From the NCBI RefSeq assembly GCF_900316895.1, contig NZ_ONER01000041.1:1-17125 (forward strand): a DNA stretch of 17,125 nt. The letters are read 5' to 3'. The notes beneath the pieces are model-generated. The model made no database searches. It was not told the DNA's origin and was given only the letters and a program-made list of their open reading frames with translations. Both the position numbers and the translations under genes were made by a program. The DNA is from an uncultured Methanobrevibacter sp. GTDB lineage: Archaea; Methanobacteriota; Methanobacteria; Methanobacteriales; Methanobacteriaceae. The first letter of the stretch is position 1; the number at the start of each line of letters is the position of its first letter. Shown in pieces: positions 1 to 6,605 of the stretch.

Positions 1-702
1 AAGCATAATGTGGAAGAGGCAATGGAAAATGTGCCTTTGAAATTATACCTATTTGACGTGATGTATTATAAGGTTCCGATGATTGATGAGCCTTTGAAGG
101 AAAGAAGAAAAATCCTTGAAAGCATTGTTGACACCTCTGTTGACGAGATGAACCTGAGCACAATGAAAGTGGGAACTCCTGACAACATCGAAGACATTCA
201 GGAACTGTTCGAATGGTCAATCAACGAGGGCCATGAGGGAATCATGATCAAGGACTGCTGCGAACCTTACATCCCAGGGCTCAGAGGCAAAAAGATGCTC
301 AAATATAAGGCAGAGCCTGAAACACTGGACATGGTTGTCATCGGAGGAACATACGGTATCGGAAAAAGGGGAGACTTCGTCGGCTCATACCTGGTGGCGC
401 TTAGGGATGAAAACAATGACTTCAAAAGCATAGCGCTGGTCGGAACCGGCCTTGACGATGCAACTCTCGAATATCTCACAGGCAGAATGAAGGAGCTTGA
501 GATTTCAACAAAGGGCCGTGAAATCAAGGTCGAGCCAAAAATAGTTCTGGAAATTGCATTTTCAGAGATTGTGGAATCACCGGAATATGAAACAGGATAC
601 TCACTGAGATTCCCTGTCGTCAAAAATATCAGAAAGGATAAAAGCCCGATGGATGCGGATACCGTCGAAAGACTGATTTCCATGTATGAAACCGGAAATT
701 AG
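1..702 (+). CDS. lig: ATP-dependent DNA ligase, C-terminal part (5' truncated by window edge)
   Basis: Seals nicks in duplex DNA using ATP during replication and repair. The reading frame is open from base 1, so the gene starts upstream; about 233 residues are visible of a protein usually near 550-560 residues in this family. Nucleotidyltransferase motifs are visible in order: IIIa (KLYLFDVMY, near bases 28-60), IV (EGIMIKD, bases 235-255) and V (LKYK, bases 298-309). The C-terminal OB-fold follows, ending in a typical archaeal tail (SLRFPVVKNIRKDKSP). The adenylated lysine of motif I (KxDG) lies upstream of the window. The TAG stop at 700-702 overlaps the stop of the opposing Rpn remnant. 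The ORF track start at base 10 is a GTG inside the gene, not a real start. Family assignment is secure. Confidence 0.96.
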   Translation, partial: KHNVEEAMENVPLKLYLFDVMYYKVPMIDEPLKERRKILESIVDTSVDEMNLSTMKVGTPDNIEDIQELFEWSINEGHEGIMIKDCCEPYIPGLRGKKMLKYKAEPETLDMVVIGGTYGIGKRGDFVGSYLVALRDENNDFKSIALVGTGLDDATLEYLTGRMKELEISTKGREIKVEPKIVLEIAFSEIVESPEYETGYSLRFPVVKNIRKDKSPMDADTVERLISMYETGN

Positions 703-935
703 AATATAATCTTTTTAAGTTCCTGAAGATGCTCTCTAGAACAATTAGTGGCTTTTACGATAAGTTCATCATCAAAAGAATTTTCCAACATATTCATGAT
801 AATTTCATCTTCAGTTTCTTTTTTACCTTTTTTAACACCTTCTTTAATACCCTTATTGTATCCAGAATCGAACTGATACTCCAGTTCGGTTTGAACAAAC
901 AATTCTTCAACAGACATCTGCATAACAACCACCAT
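699..935 (-). pseudogene. Truncated Rpn-family (PDDEXK) nuclease remnant: C-terminal tail only
   Basis: Encodes at most 78 residues, matching only the last third of the neighbouring Rpn-like protein at 983-1894: from MQMSVEELFVQTE through the Gly/Lys-rich GxxKG stretch to SREHLQELK. The nuclease domain is absent, so it cannot be an active nuclease. DNA similarity to the intact gene runs over 713-933 against 1006-1250, and the length difference is exactly two 12-bp units. The end differs (LKKIIF versus LKTKYLASK). Its TAA (699-701) overlaps the ligase TAG (700-702) on the other strand. No good ribosome binding site precedes the first ATG. I read it as the leftover of a second tandem paralogue that lost its 5' part, or of a partial duplication; a small expressed tail peptide cannot be excluded. 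Confidence 0.75.
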
Positions 936-981
936 ATAATCTTAAAATTAAAAAAAATAATGAAACAATCAATAAGATTAT
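936..981 (-). terminator. Inverted repeat with T-rich loop between the two Rpn copies
   Basis: A perfect 9-bp inverted repeat (ataatctta at 936-944, taagattat at 973-981) encloses a 28-base loop that reads as a run of T on the minus strand (949-960). It begins two bases after the stop of the intact Rpn-like gene, so it may end its transcript. It also marks the junction to the truncated copy. The role is inferred. Confidence 0.45.
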
Positions 982-982
982 C

Positions 983-1894
983 TCATTTACTAGCCAAATA
1001 TTTTGTTTTAAGTTCCTGAAGATGTTCTCTAGAACAATTTGTGACTTTTAAAATAAATTCATCATCCGCAGAATTTTCCAACATATTCATGATAATTTCA
1101 TCCTCCCTTTCCCCCTTACCTTTTTTAACACCTTTTTCAACACCTTTTTCAACACCTTCTTTAATACCCTGATCGTATCCGGAATCGAACACATACTCCC
1201 GTTCGGTTTGAACAAACAATTCTTCAACAGACATCTGCATACCTACCACCTCATTCAATTTATCTTGCTCCTCTTTTGTCTTAACGAAATTTTCTATCTG
1301 AAAAGAGATTAACGAATCAATGACAACTCTCCTATACTCGGCGATATAGTCAATTTTTTTCAGAACGCTGCAAACCCTTTTAAGCATTTTCTCCTTGGAA
1401 CTGTCCTTAACAGACAAAGTGACGAATATCAAAGTCAATTCATCATGAACAGTAATTTTCTTATTATCATTAACTTTATCTTCAATAGTATTTAATTCTT
1501 TTGGCAAACCCATCTTCTGGAGATACTTGATTATGGGAGCAAATACAATCGACCGTCCGATTTCAACAGTTTCCTTACATGAATCGGGATTTGCAAAACT
1601 AATGATGAAACTGTCCATAATGGCTCCAATCTCGGCAGATTTCAAATTGTTATATTCCCAAATCCTGCTTAAGGTATCATCATTAATATCCTTAACTTCA
1701 AATTCCCAGTTCTGCAATGTGTTATCATCAACCAGCGCCAGCCGGTCCAATCTCCTATGGGCGCCGTACAGCGTATGCACCTCTGTTCCCAGTTCCCTGA
1801 TGATTTTTTTGTATTCTCCGAAATATTTCAAAAAATCATCACCGTAAGTGGAAAAGAGAATCTTGGATGTCTTGTCATATAATCCGTCAATCAT
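983..1894 (-). CDS. Rpn-family recombination-promoting nuclease / PD-(D/E)XK transposase-like protein
   Basis: A 303-residue protein. The N-terminal part fits a PD-(D/E)XK fold: RRLDRLALVDD (D50) followed by WEFEVKD, with E66-V67-K68 as the ExK pair. The C-terminal part (about 225-303) is the tail typical of Rpn/PDDEXK_2 proteins: Gly-Lys heptad-like repeats (GVEKGVEKGVKKG), then a short helical unit (EIIMNMLENS...ILKVTNCSREHLQELK). Family members are Mg-dependent DNA endonucleases linked to recombination and are often called transposases, although no terminal inverted repeats or target duplication are visible here. The ATG at 1892-1894 has GGAG about nine bases upstream, and an AT-rich TATA-like element lies near 1952-1963. 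The gene sits as an accessory insert between core genes. Identification rests on motif pattern and tail, not a database search. Confidence 0.72.
   Translation of the reverse strand: MIDGLYDKTSKILFSTYGDDFLKYFGEYKKIIRELGTEVHTLYGAHRRLDRLALVDDNTLQNWEFEVKDINDDTLSRIWEYNNLKSAEIGAIMDSFIISFANPDSCKETVEIGRSIVFAPIIKYLQKMGLPKELNTIEDKVNDNKKITVHDELTLIFVTLSVKDSSKEKMLKRVCSVLKKIDYIAEYRRVVIDSLISFQIENFVKTKEEQDKLNEVVGMQMSVEELFVQTEREYVFDSGYDQGIKEGVEKGVEKGVKKGKGEREDEIIMNMLENSADDEFILKVTNCSREHLQELKTKYLASK
1121..1168 (-). repeat. 12-bp tandem repeat inside the Rpn-like gene (four units)
   Basis: Units at 1121-1132, 1133-1144, 1145-1156 and 1157-1168. The middle two are identical (tttttcaacacc) and the outer two are variants. 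They encode the repeating G-V-E/K-K motif. The truncated copy holds only the two outer variants (828-839, 840-851). The period is a multiple of three, so unit gain or loss keeps the frame. Confidence 0.9.
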
Positions 1895-2041
1895 TTAATT
1901 AGCTCCAAATATTTTTCTGAGAAAATCTACGTAATTAAGAGTTGAACTGCAAATAATAAATAGTTTTTGTTGTAAATGAAAGCAATTTAACGCTTTAAAG
2001 TCAATATTGCAAGGACACTGCAAAAATAATTTAAAAAGAAA
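1895..2041. promoter_or_regulatory. Spacer: promoter of the Rpn-like gene and T-rich end of the transporter gene
   Basis: Read on the minus strand, T-rich sequence just after the transporter stop (2018-2041) may terminate that transcript. A TATA-like element near 1952-1963 and a GGAG Shine-Dalgarno sequence then serve the Rpn-like gene. No further gene is seen. Confidence 0.4.
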
Positions 2042-2674
2042 TTAGTTTTCCGGAAGAGCTTTGACCCTGCCGATAACATATCTGGTCAAAGGATAGACTA
2101 TGATTTCATAGACTGTCTTGACAATCGCCTGAACAAATATCATTGCAATCAGGGCCTCTGTAGGCATGGTTCCAAAGAATGCGATTGTGATGTATATCAT
2201 CGCGTCCATACCCTCTCCGAAAAATGTTGAAACGATGCATCTTACGAATAGCTTTTTCTCATCAACTTTTTTTAGATATACCATTACCTTTGCATTGACC
2301 AGGCTTCCAACGATATATGCTATGAATCCGGCTGTCAAAAGCCTCCATGTTGAGCCCAAAACTATGGCATAGGCCTCCGAATTTGTAAAGAATTCAGGTG
2401 CAGGCGCCCATATTGTAAAGGTAAAGCAGATTACTGCAACCAGATTCATGAAAAATCCTAGAAAAATTACCCTTCGCGCCTTTTCATAGCCATACACCTC
2501 AGCCAGAATGTCATTGATGATGTATACCACAGGAAAGATTATGACTCCGCAGGGAAGGACAAAGGAAAAAAAGGAAAAAGTCTTTCCCGCAATTATATTC
2601 GATACAATCAGTCATGCAGTGAAAACGCCGGTTATGATTGCATACAATTCGGTTTTGGTCAAATCTTCAAACAT
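2042..2674 (-). pseudogene. Queuosine precursor transporter family (VUT/DUF165), interrupted by an in-frame TGA
   Basis: Integral membrane protein of the YhhQ/VUT family, which imports queuosine or archaeosine precursors such as preQ0/preQ1. The uninterrupted part (from GTG 2528-2530) gives 162 residues starting MVYIINDILAEVYGYEKARR, the family signature, with several hydrophobic segments and a GEGMDAMIYI motif. This start would lose the first membrane helix. Reading the same frame further upstream reaches ATG 2672-2674 and a plausible N-terminus (MFEDLTKTELYAIITGVFTA, stop, then LIVSNIIAGKTF and LPCGVIIFPV). The full span is 211 codons including the stop, the normal family length, with one TGA at codon 21 (2612-2614). 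AGGTGG lies about 16 bases before that ATG. It is either a recent nonsense mutation, a sequencing error, or a shortened protein from the internal GTG. Confidence 0.82.
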
Positions 2675-2729
2675 AATTATACTATATTTTCCACCTTAAA
2701 TAAATTTTACAAGTCAAAATCCTATCGAG

Positions 2730-2738
2730 TATATTTAT
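2730..2738 (+). promoter_or_regulatory. TATA box of the OB-fold gene, probably giving a leaderless transcript
   Basis: The stretch tatatttat lies about 23-31 bases before the ATG at 2761, the usual distance between an archaeal TATA box and the transcription start. No Shine-Dalgarno sequence precedes the ATG. Together these suggest the mRNA starts at or within a few bases of the start codon. Confidence 0.5.
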
Positions 2739-2760
2739 TTCAAAATCCAATCATGAAATC

Positions 2761-3159
2761 ATGGAAATCACAGACGACAAATTATTGAAAATCGCTCTGA
2801 TAACTTCACTTATAGGAATAATAGGTTTGATAGCATTTACACCAACAATAGAAGTTAAGGAAGTCGACATCAAGGACATAAACCGTGGAATGATTGATGA
2901 AGAGGTAAGGCTTGACGGGGTAATAAGCGACATTGCCCAGTCAAAATCGAAGACAAGCTACTTTTTAACCATCAATGACGGGGAGGCACAGATACAGCTG
3001 ATCATATTTGAAAGCCAGGTTGCCGAGATACAGTCCAGAAACATTGACATTGAGGATTTCAGGGGGCATAAGGTCGAGGTTGTCGGAACGGTCACCCAGT
3101 ACAACTCAGAGATGGAACTTATTTTATCAAGCGGGGACAGCCTGAGGATGGTAAATTAA
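2761..3159 (+). CDS. Membrane-anchored OB-fold protein
   Basis: A 132-residue protein with one N-terminal hydrophobic segment (about residues 9-26, IALITSLIGIIGLIAF) followed by a domain (about 45-128) with the strand pattern of an OB-fold of the tRNA-anti/nucleic-acid-binding type: VRLDGVISDI, TSYFLTINDGEAQIQLIIF, GHKVEVVGTVTQY, EMELILSSG. OB-folds bind nucleic acid or small ligands; with a membrane anchor the domain probably faces outside the cell or lies at the membrane. Ligand and role are unknown. It diverges from the transporter gene and lies 63 bases upstream of the GlmM-family gene, so co-transcription with it is possible. The upstream ATG at 2753 is in another frame and closes quickly, so 2761 is preferred. 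Confidence 0.8.
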   Translation: MEITDDKLLKIALITSLIGIIGLIAFTPTIEVKEVDIKDINRGMIDEEVRLDGVISDIAQSKSKTSYFLTINDGEAQIQLIIFESQVAEIQSRNIDIEDFRGHKVEVVGTVTQYNSEMELILSSGDSLRMVN

Positions 3160-3222
3160 CAATATATTTTTATTCATTGAATTTCAAAAATAATATAGAA
3201 TAAATTAAAAGGAATTTAAAAT

Positions 3223-4587
3223 ATGTCTGATAAAAAAAGATTATTCGGAACTTTTGGAGTTAGAAGAACCGCAAATGATGTTCTTACTCCTGAATTCGCA
3301 TCAAGGCTTGCAGCCTGTTACGGCACATTGGTCAAAGGAACAGTTGCTGTTGGCGGAGACACCAGAACCTCCACTTTGATGTTAAAGCAGGCAGTGACTG
3401 CCGGCCTTTTGTCAAGCGGATGTGACGTGGTGGACTTGGGAATCCTGCCTACTCCCGGCGTTCAATATGCAGTCCGCAAATACTATGACGGAGGAGTGAT
3501 GATAACCGCTTCACATAACCCTCCACAATACAACGGGCTCAAATTCCTGGATGAGGACGGTATAGGAATACCTGACGAAATGGACATTGAGATTGAAAGA
3601 TTATACTTCGATGCCGAACCGGACCGTGTAGAGTTCCATGAAATCGGCCAGCTTTACCAGAATAACGAGGTAATTGACGAGTATGTTGATGAGGCCGTCT
3701 CCAAGGTGGACGTAGATGCAATTCGCGAAGCAAACCTGAAAGTGGTTGTGGATTGCGGATCCGGTGCGGGATGCTTTACAGCACCATACCTAATCAGAAA
3801 ATTAGGCTGCGACGTGACAACCCTTAACTCACAGCCTGACGGATTTTTCCCGGGACGTAACCCTGAGCCTATTGAGGAAAACCTGCAGGAACTGATTCAT
3901 GTCGTGAAGGAACTCAATGCAGATATCGGCCTTGCACATGACGGAGATGCCGACAGGACCATCTGCATCGATGAGAACGGAAGCTTCGTTTTAGGCGACA
4001 AGACATTCACCCTTGTTGAAAAGCAGATGCTTAAGGAAAACAATGGCGGAACCATCGTCACCACCGTTGCAACCTCCCAGGCAATCTATGACGTTGCCGA
4101 AGAGTATAATGGTGAAGTGATAGCTACTGCAGTTGGAGACCTGCTTGTTGCACGTAAGCTCAAGGACGAAAACGGATTGTTCGGTGGAGAGGAAAACGGC
4201 GGTTTGATTTTCCCTGATTTTGTATATGGAAGGGACGCAGTGATGACCGTTGCCAAAATACTTGAAATCGTTGCAAAAGAGAAAAAGCCATTGTCAGAAC
4301 TTGTGGCTGAGCTTCCTGTTTATTATGCAAGCAAAACAAAAATCGAATGTCCGGACGATGAAAAGGAATTCGTCATGGCAAGCATAGCTGAAGAGATTCA
4401 GACAACCACTGACTTTAAGCTTGACCTTACTGACGGAGTCAAAATCCTGAAAGAGGACGGTTGGGTAATTATCAGACCTTCCGGAACCGAACCTATTTTC
4501 AGATGCTTTTCAGAGTCAGACTCACAGCAAAAGGCTGATGAGATGACCGAGTGGGGACTTGGTTTAATCAAAAAATACAAAAAATAA
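3223..4587 (+). CDS. glmM: GlmM-family phosphohexomutase (phosphoglucosamine mutase or PMM/PGM), paralogue 1
   Basis: Interconverts hexose-6-phosphate and hexose-1-phosphate through a phosphoserine. All four family loops are present in 454 residues: active-site TASHNP (Ser97), Mg-binding DGDADR (240-245), sugar-binding GGEENGG (321-327) and phosphate-binding RPSGTEP (418-424). Length is normal. AAGGA lies about nine bases before the ATG. The sugar loop differs from the second paralogue at 9885-11222 (GGEPSGT); from memory, the GEENGG form also occurs in Pyrococcus enzymes acting on mannose and glucose phosphates. The substrate could therefore be GlcN-6-P, Man-6-P or Glc-6-P, and the gene name is a family-level label. 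A T-rich stretch follows at 4607-4622. Confidence 0.9.
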   Translation: MSDKKRLFGTFGVRRTANDVLTPEFASRLAACYGTLVKGTVAVGGDTRTSTLMLKQAVTAGLLSSGCDVVDLGILPTPGVQYAVRKYYDGGVMITASHNPPQYNGLKFLDEDGIGIPDEMDIEIERLYFDAEPDRVEFHEIGQLYQNNEVIDEYVDEAVSKVDVDAIREANLKVVVDCGSGAGCFTAPYLIRKLGCDVTTLNSQPDGFFPGRNPEPIEENLQELIHVVKELNADIGLAHDGDADRTICIDENGSFVLGDKTFTLVEKQMLKENNGGTIVTTVATSQAIYDVAEEYNGEVIATAVGDLLVARKLKDENGLFGGEENGGLIFPDFVYGRDAVMTVAKILEIVAKEKKPLSELVAELPVYYASKTKIECPDDEKEFVMASIAEEIQTTTDFKLDLTDGVKILKEDGWVIIRPSGTEPIFRCFSESDSQQKADEMTEWGLGLIKKYKK

Positions 4588-4606
4588 TTAACCATTTCTC
4601 ACCCAA

Positions 4607-4622
4607 TTTTTCTTTTTATTTT
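4607..4622 (+). terminator. Oligo-T terminator after the GlmM-family gene
   Basis: A nearly pure T stretch (ttttt-c-ttttt-a-tttt) starts about 20 bases after the stop codon. Such T-runs end transcription in archaea without needing a hairpin. The rest of the convergent spacer up to 4751 shows no convincing gene; its minus strand has another T-run (about 4710-4722) that could end the opposing operon. Confidence 0.55.
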
Positions 4623-4751
4623 AATTAAAATTACGATTAATTAAATACTAGTTTTTAATGATAATTCTAATTTAGTGATAGCTATCTTCAATATGGTGAA
4701 CTTATTTGTGAAAAAATAGAAACTGCAAAACGATGATCTACATGAAGACAT

Positions 4752-5888
4752 CTAAAAGTATTCCAAACATTCCTCTTTGAGGAAAAACGCATCTTCATTG
4801 TCAGGACTTCTGAGCAGAACCTTGTTGAAACTGTCAACGGCCTCTTCAAACTTGCCCAATTCCATCAGGACCACACCTTTATTCAGCAGGAAGTCGATGT
4901 TGTTCTTTTCAAGGTCAATTGCTCTGTTGAAACATTCCAAAGCTTCATCGAATTTTCCCAAATCAATATATGCATTGCCCATCCTGTTGATTGCAGCGGC
5001 ATCAACCTCCGAATCATCCAGACAGACTTCAACTGCCTTGTCAAAAGACTCAATGGCCTCTTCCAGCATTCCCATATCGCTCAGAAGGTTTCCGCGGGAA
5101 TTCCAGACCTCCGGGTTTTCACCGTCAATGACTATAAGCTTGTCATATACCCTTAATGCATCGTCATACCTTCCAAGCATCTCAAGAATGAATCCTCTCC
5201 AATACAGAACAATAGGGCTGCTTGGACGATAGTTATAGGCGATGTTGCTCACTTTCAATGCCTCATTGATATTTCCTGAATTCAGAAGTGCAATTGCCTT
5301 GTTGTTCAGGATATAAATGTTGGCAGGCTCAAATTCCAGTGCCTTGTCATAACACTCAATGGCTTCGATGAACTTGCCCAGCCTTGACAGGTTATCCCCC
5401 TGCTTATTCAAAAGGTATACATCATGAGGGTCCAGCCTGAGGGCGGCATCATAGCACATTGTCGACTTGTCGAACTTACCGCTGTCAAATAGAATGTCGG
5501 CCCTTTTTGTAATCATGGCCTTTTCATCTATCTTGTCCCCTCTCCAATCATCGATGTGGATTTTTTCAAAATGGATTATCTGAAATTCATCATTCGGATC
5601 AATCCTGCCGCCGTACATTTTCTTGAATTCCCTAAGCATGTCCTTGGAGTCCTTAAAGCCTTCCTCGACGGCAAGCGCATCATTGTCCTTAATTTCAGAA
5701 AAGGGGACCGTTTCAATGTCGGTTACAAAAGCTTCAAAAATCTTCATCTTTTCCTTTGAAACCAGGTTCCAATAGCAGTATAATCTGTCTCCAACCTTAA
5801 GAGGTGTTTTCCATGCCTTACGTATAGTATGGGTCTTCTTACCCGTAATTACATCAATATCATTACTTGAAAATGACAAAATCGGCAT
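4752..5888 (-). CDS. ASCH domain-TPR fusion protein
   Basis: A 378-residue protein with two parts. Residues 1-110 match the ASCH (PUA-like, RNA-binding-associated) pattern: GKKTHTIRK near 16-24, KVGDRLYCYW near 31-40, ALAVEEGF near 71-78, and a closing FQIIHFEKI strand. Residues about 125-378 are seven tetratricopeptide repeats (for example LGKFIEAIECYDKALEFEP and LGKFDEALECFNRAIDLEK), a protein-binding scaffold. There is no signal peptide or membrane segment, so it is cytoplasmic. I chose ATG 5886-5888 because GGGAG lies eight bases upstream and overlaps the TAG of the preceding gene; the GTG at 5895-5897 lies inside the ribosome-binding region. It is the last gene of the glmU operon. RNA or nucleotide binding by ASCH plus a partner bound by TPR is inference. 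Confidence 0.85.
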   Translation of the reverse strand: MPILSFSSNDIDVITGKKTHTIRKAWKTPLKVGDRLYCYWNLVSKEKMKIFEAFVTDIETVPFSEIKDNDALAVEEGFKDSKDMLREFKKMYGGRIDPNDEFQIIHFEKIHIDDWRGDKIDEKAMITKRADILFDSGKFDKSTMCYDAALRLDPHDVYLLNKQGDNLSRLGKFIEAIECYDKALEFEPANIYILNNKAIALLNSGNINEALKVSNIAYNYRPSSPIVLYWRGFILEMLGRYDDALRVYDKLIVIDGENPEVWNSRGNLLSDMGMLEEAIESFDKAVEVCLDDSEVDAAAINRMGNAYIDLGKFDEALECFNRAIDLEKNNIDFLLNKGVVLMELGKFEEAVDSFNKVLLRSPDNEDAFFLKEECLEYF

Positions 5889-5900
5889 ATTAAACACTCC

Positions 5901-6605
5901 CTAAATTACCTGTTCCCCAAATTCTCCTGACTTAACCTTGACGATGCCGTCAAAATACGGCTTGATTTCACGAGCCAAATCAGCCAATTCATGAGGGTTG
6001 GGAACCTCCACCTTTTCAAGGGCAGGGTCCAAAACATTTTTGTTCCTGAATTGCTGAATGGTATAAACCTCAGCCTCTATTTCATCAACAAGATTCATAA
6101 TATCTTTTTTAGTGTGCAAAGTCGGGACATAAGTTGTCCTGATTTCTAAGTGAACCCCGGCTTCGTTAATCAATTCCATTGATTTTTTAACCTGAAAACC
6201 AATGTTTGCTCCTGTTATCTTTCGGTATTTTGAAAATGTTGTTTTAACGTCAAGTGAAACATAATCCAACAAGTCCAAATCAAGGATCTTTTTAAGCCTG
6301 TCCGGATAAATTCCACTTGTGTCGAGTTTTGTCTTGAGGCCAATCTGGCGAACATACTTTAATATCTCAATTACTGCATCTGTCTGAACTAACGGTTCCC
6401 CACCGGAAATCACAATAGCATCTAAAAAATCAGCTGATGAATCAATTTCTTGAGTAATCTCTTCAAATGATTTTTCAGTATTATCCTCCAGCAATTCCAC
6501 ATTATGGCAGTATCTGCATGCCAACGGACATTTTGACATGAACAGAACCAGGCTCATATTCCCATGGAATTCAACAGAGGATATTACGCTACCGCCTACA
6601 TACAT
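5901..6605 (-). CDS. Radical SAM protein, NrdG-like anaerobic RNR-activating type
   Basis: A 234-residue radical SAM enzyme with the CxxxCxxC cluster motif CPLACRYC (C26, C30, C33) that binds a 4Fe-4S cluster, followed by SGGEPL for SAM binding and a partial TIM barrel (LKTKLDTSG, DYVSLDVKT). It resembles the archaeal NrdG-like subgroup annotated as anaerobic ribonucleoside-triphosphate reductase activating protein, which makes a glycyl radical on NrdD. No nrdD is in the window, so the partner is unproven and another glycyl-radical or modification target is possible. The ATG overlaps the hisC stop by one base (TAATG), showing translational coupling. Its own stop abuts the Shine-Dalgarno sequence of the ASCH-TPR gene. 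Confidence 0.87.
   Translation of the reverse strand: MYVGGSVISSVEFHGNMSLVLFMSKCPLACRYCHNVELLEDNTEKSFEEITQEIDSSADFLDAIVISGGEPLVQTDAVIEILKYVRQIGLKTKLDTSGIYPDRLKKILDLDLLDYVSLDVKTTFSKYRKITGANIGFQVKKSMELINEAGVHLEIRTTYVPTLHTKKDIMNLVDEIEAEVYTIQQFRNKNVLDPALEKVEVPNPHELADLAREIKPYFDGIVKVKSGEFGEQVI

Larger units (their letters stand above)
713..1250 (-). repeat. Direct repeat: two copies of the Rpn tail (713-933 and 1006-1250)
   Basis: The 221-bp block at 713-933 and the 245-bp block at 1006-1250 are clearly alignable in the same orientation, with scattered substitutions. The only indel I find is 24 bp, made of two extra 12-bp units in the second block. The copies are separated by the hairpin at 936-981. 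Confidence 0.85.

Noticed and set aside
267..683. Minus-strand frame of 138 codons opposite the ligase
   Set aside because: It is a shadow of the ligase frame, with no ribosome binding site and no recognisable domain.
699..1894. Complete insertion sequence around the Rpn-like gene
   Set aside because: No terminal inverted repeats, target duplication or second transposase domain are visible. The family is called transposase-like, but no mobile-element ends can be shown.
2612..2614. TGA as a selenocysteine codon
   Set aside because: No SECIS-like element is apparent, family members are not known selenoproteins, and this lineage is not among the known selenocysteine users. Kept only as a check in the finding.
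4674..4740. Short plus-strand frame encoding DSYLQYGELICEKIETAKR in the convergent spacer
   Set aside because: It looks protein-like but is only about 21 codons between stops, with no start codon in frame and no ribosome binding site. It could be a gene remnant, but I cannot support it.
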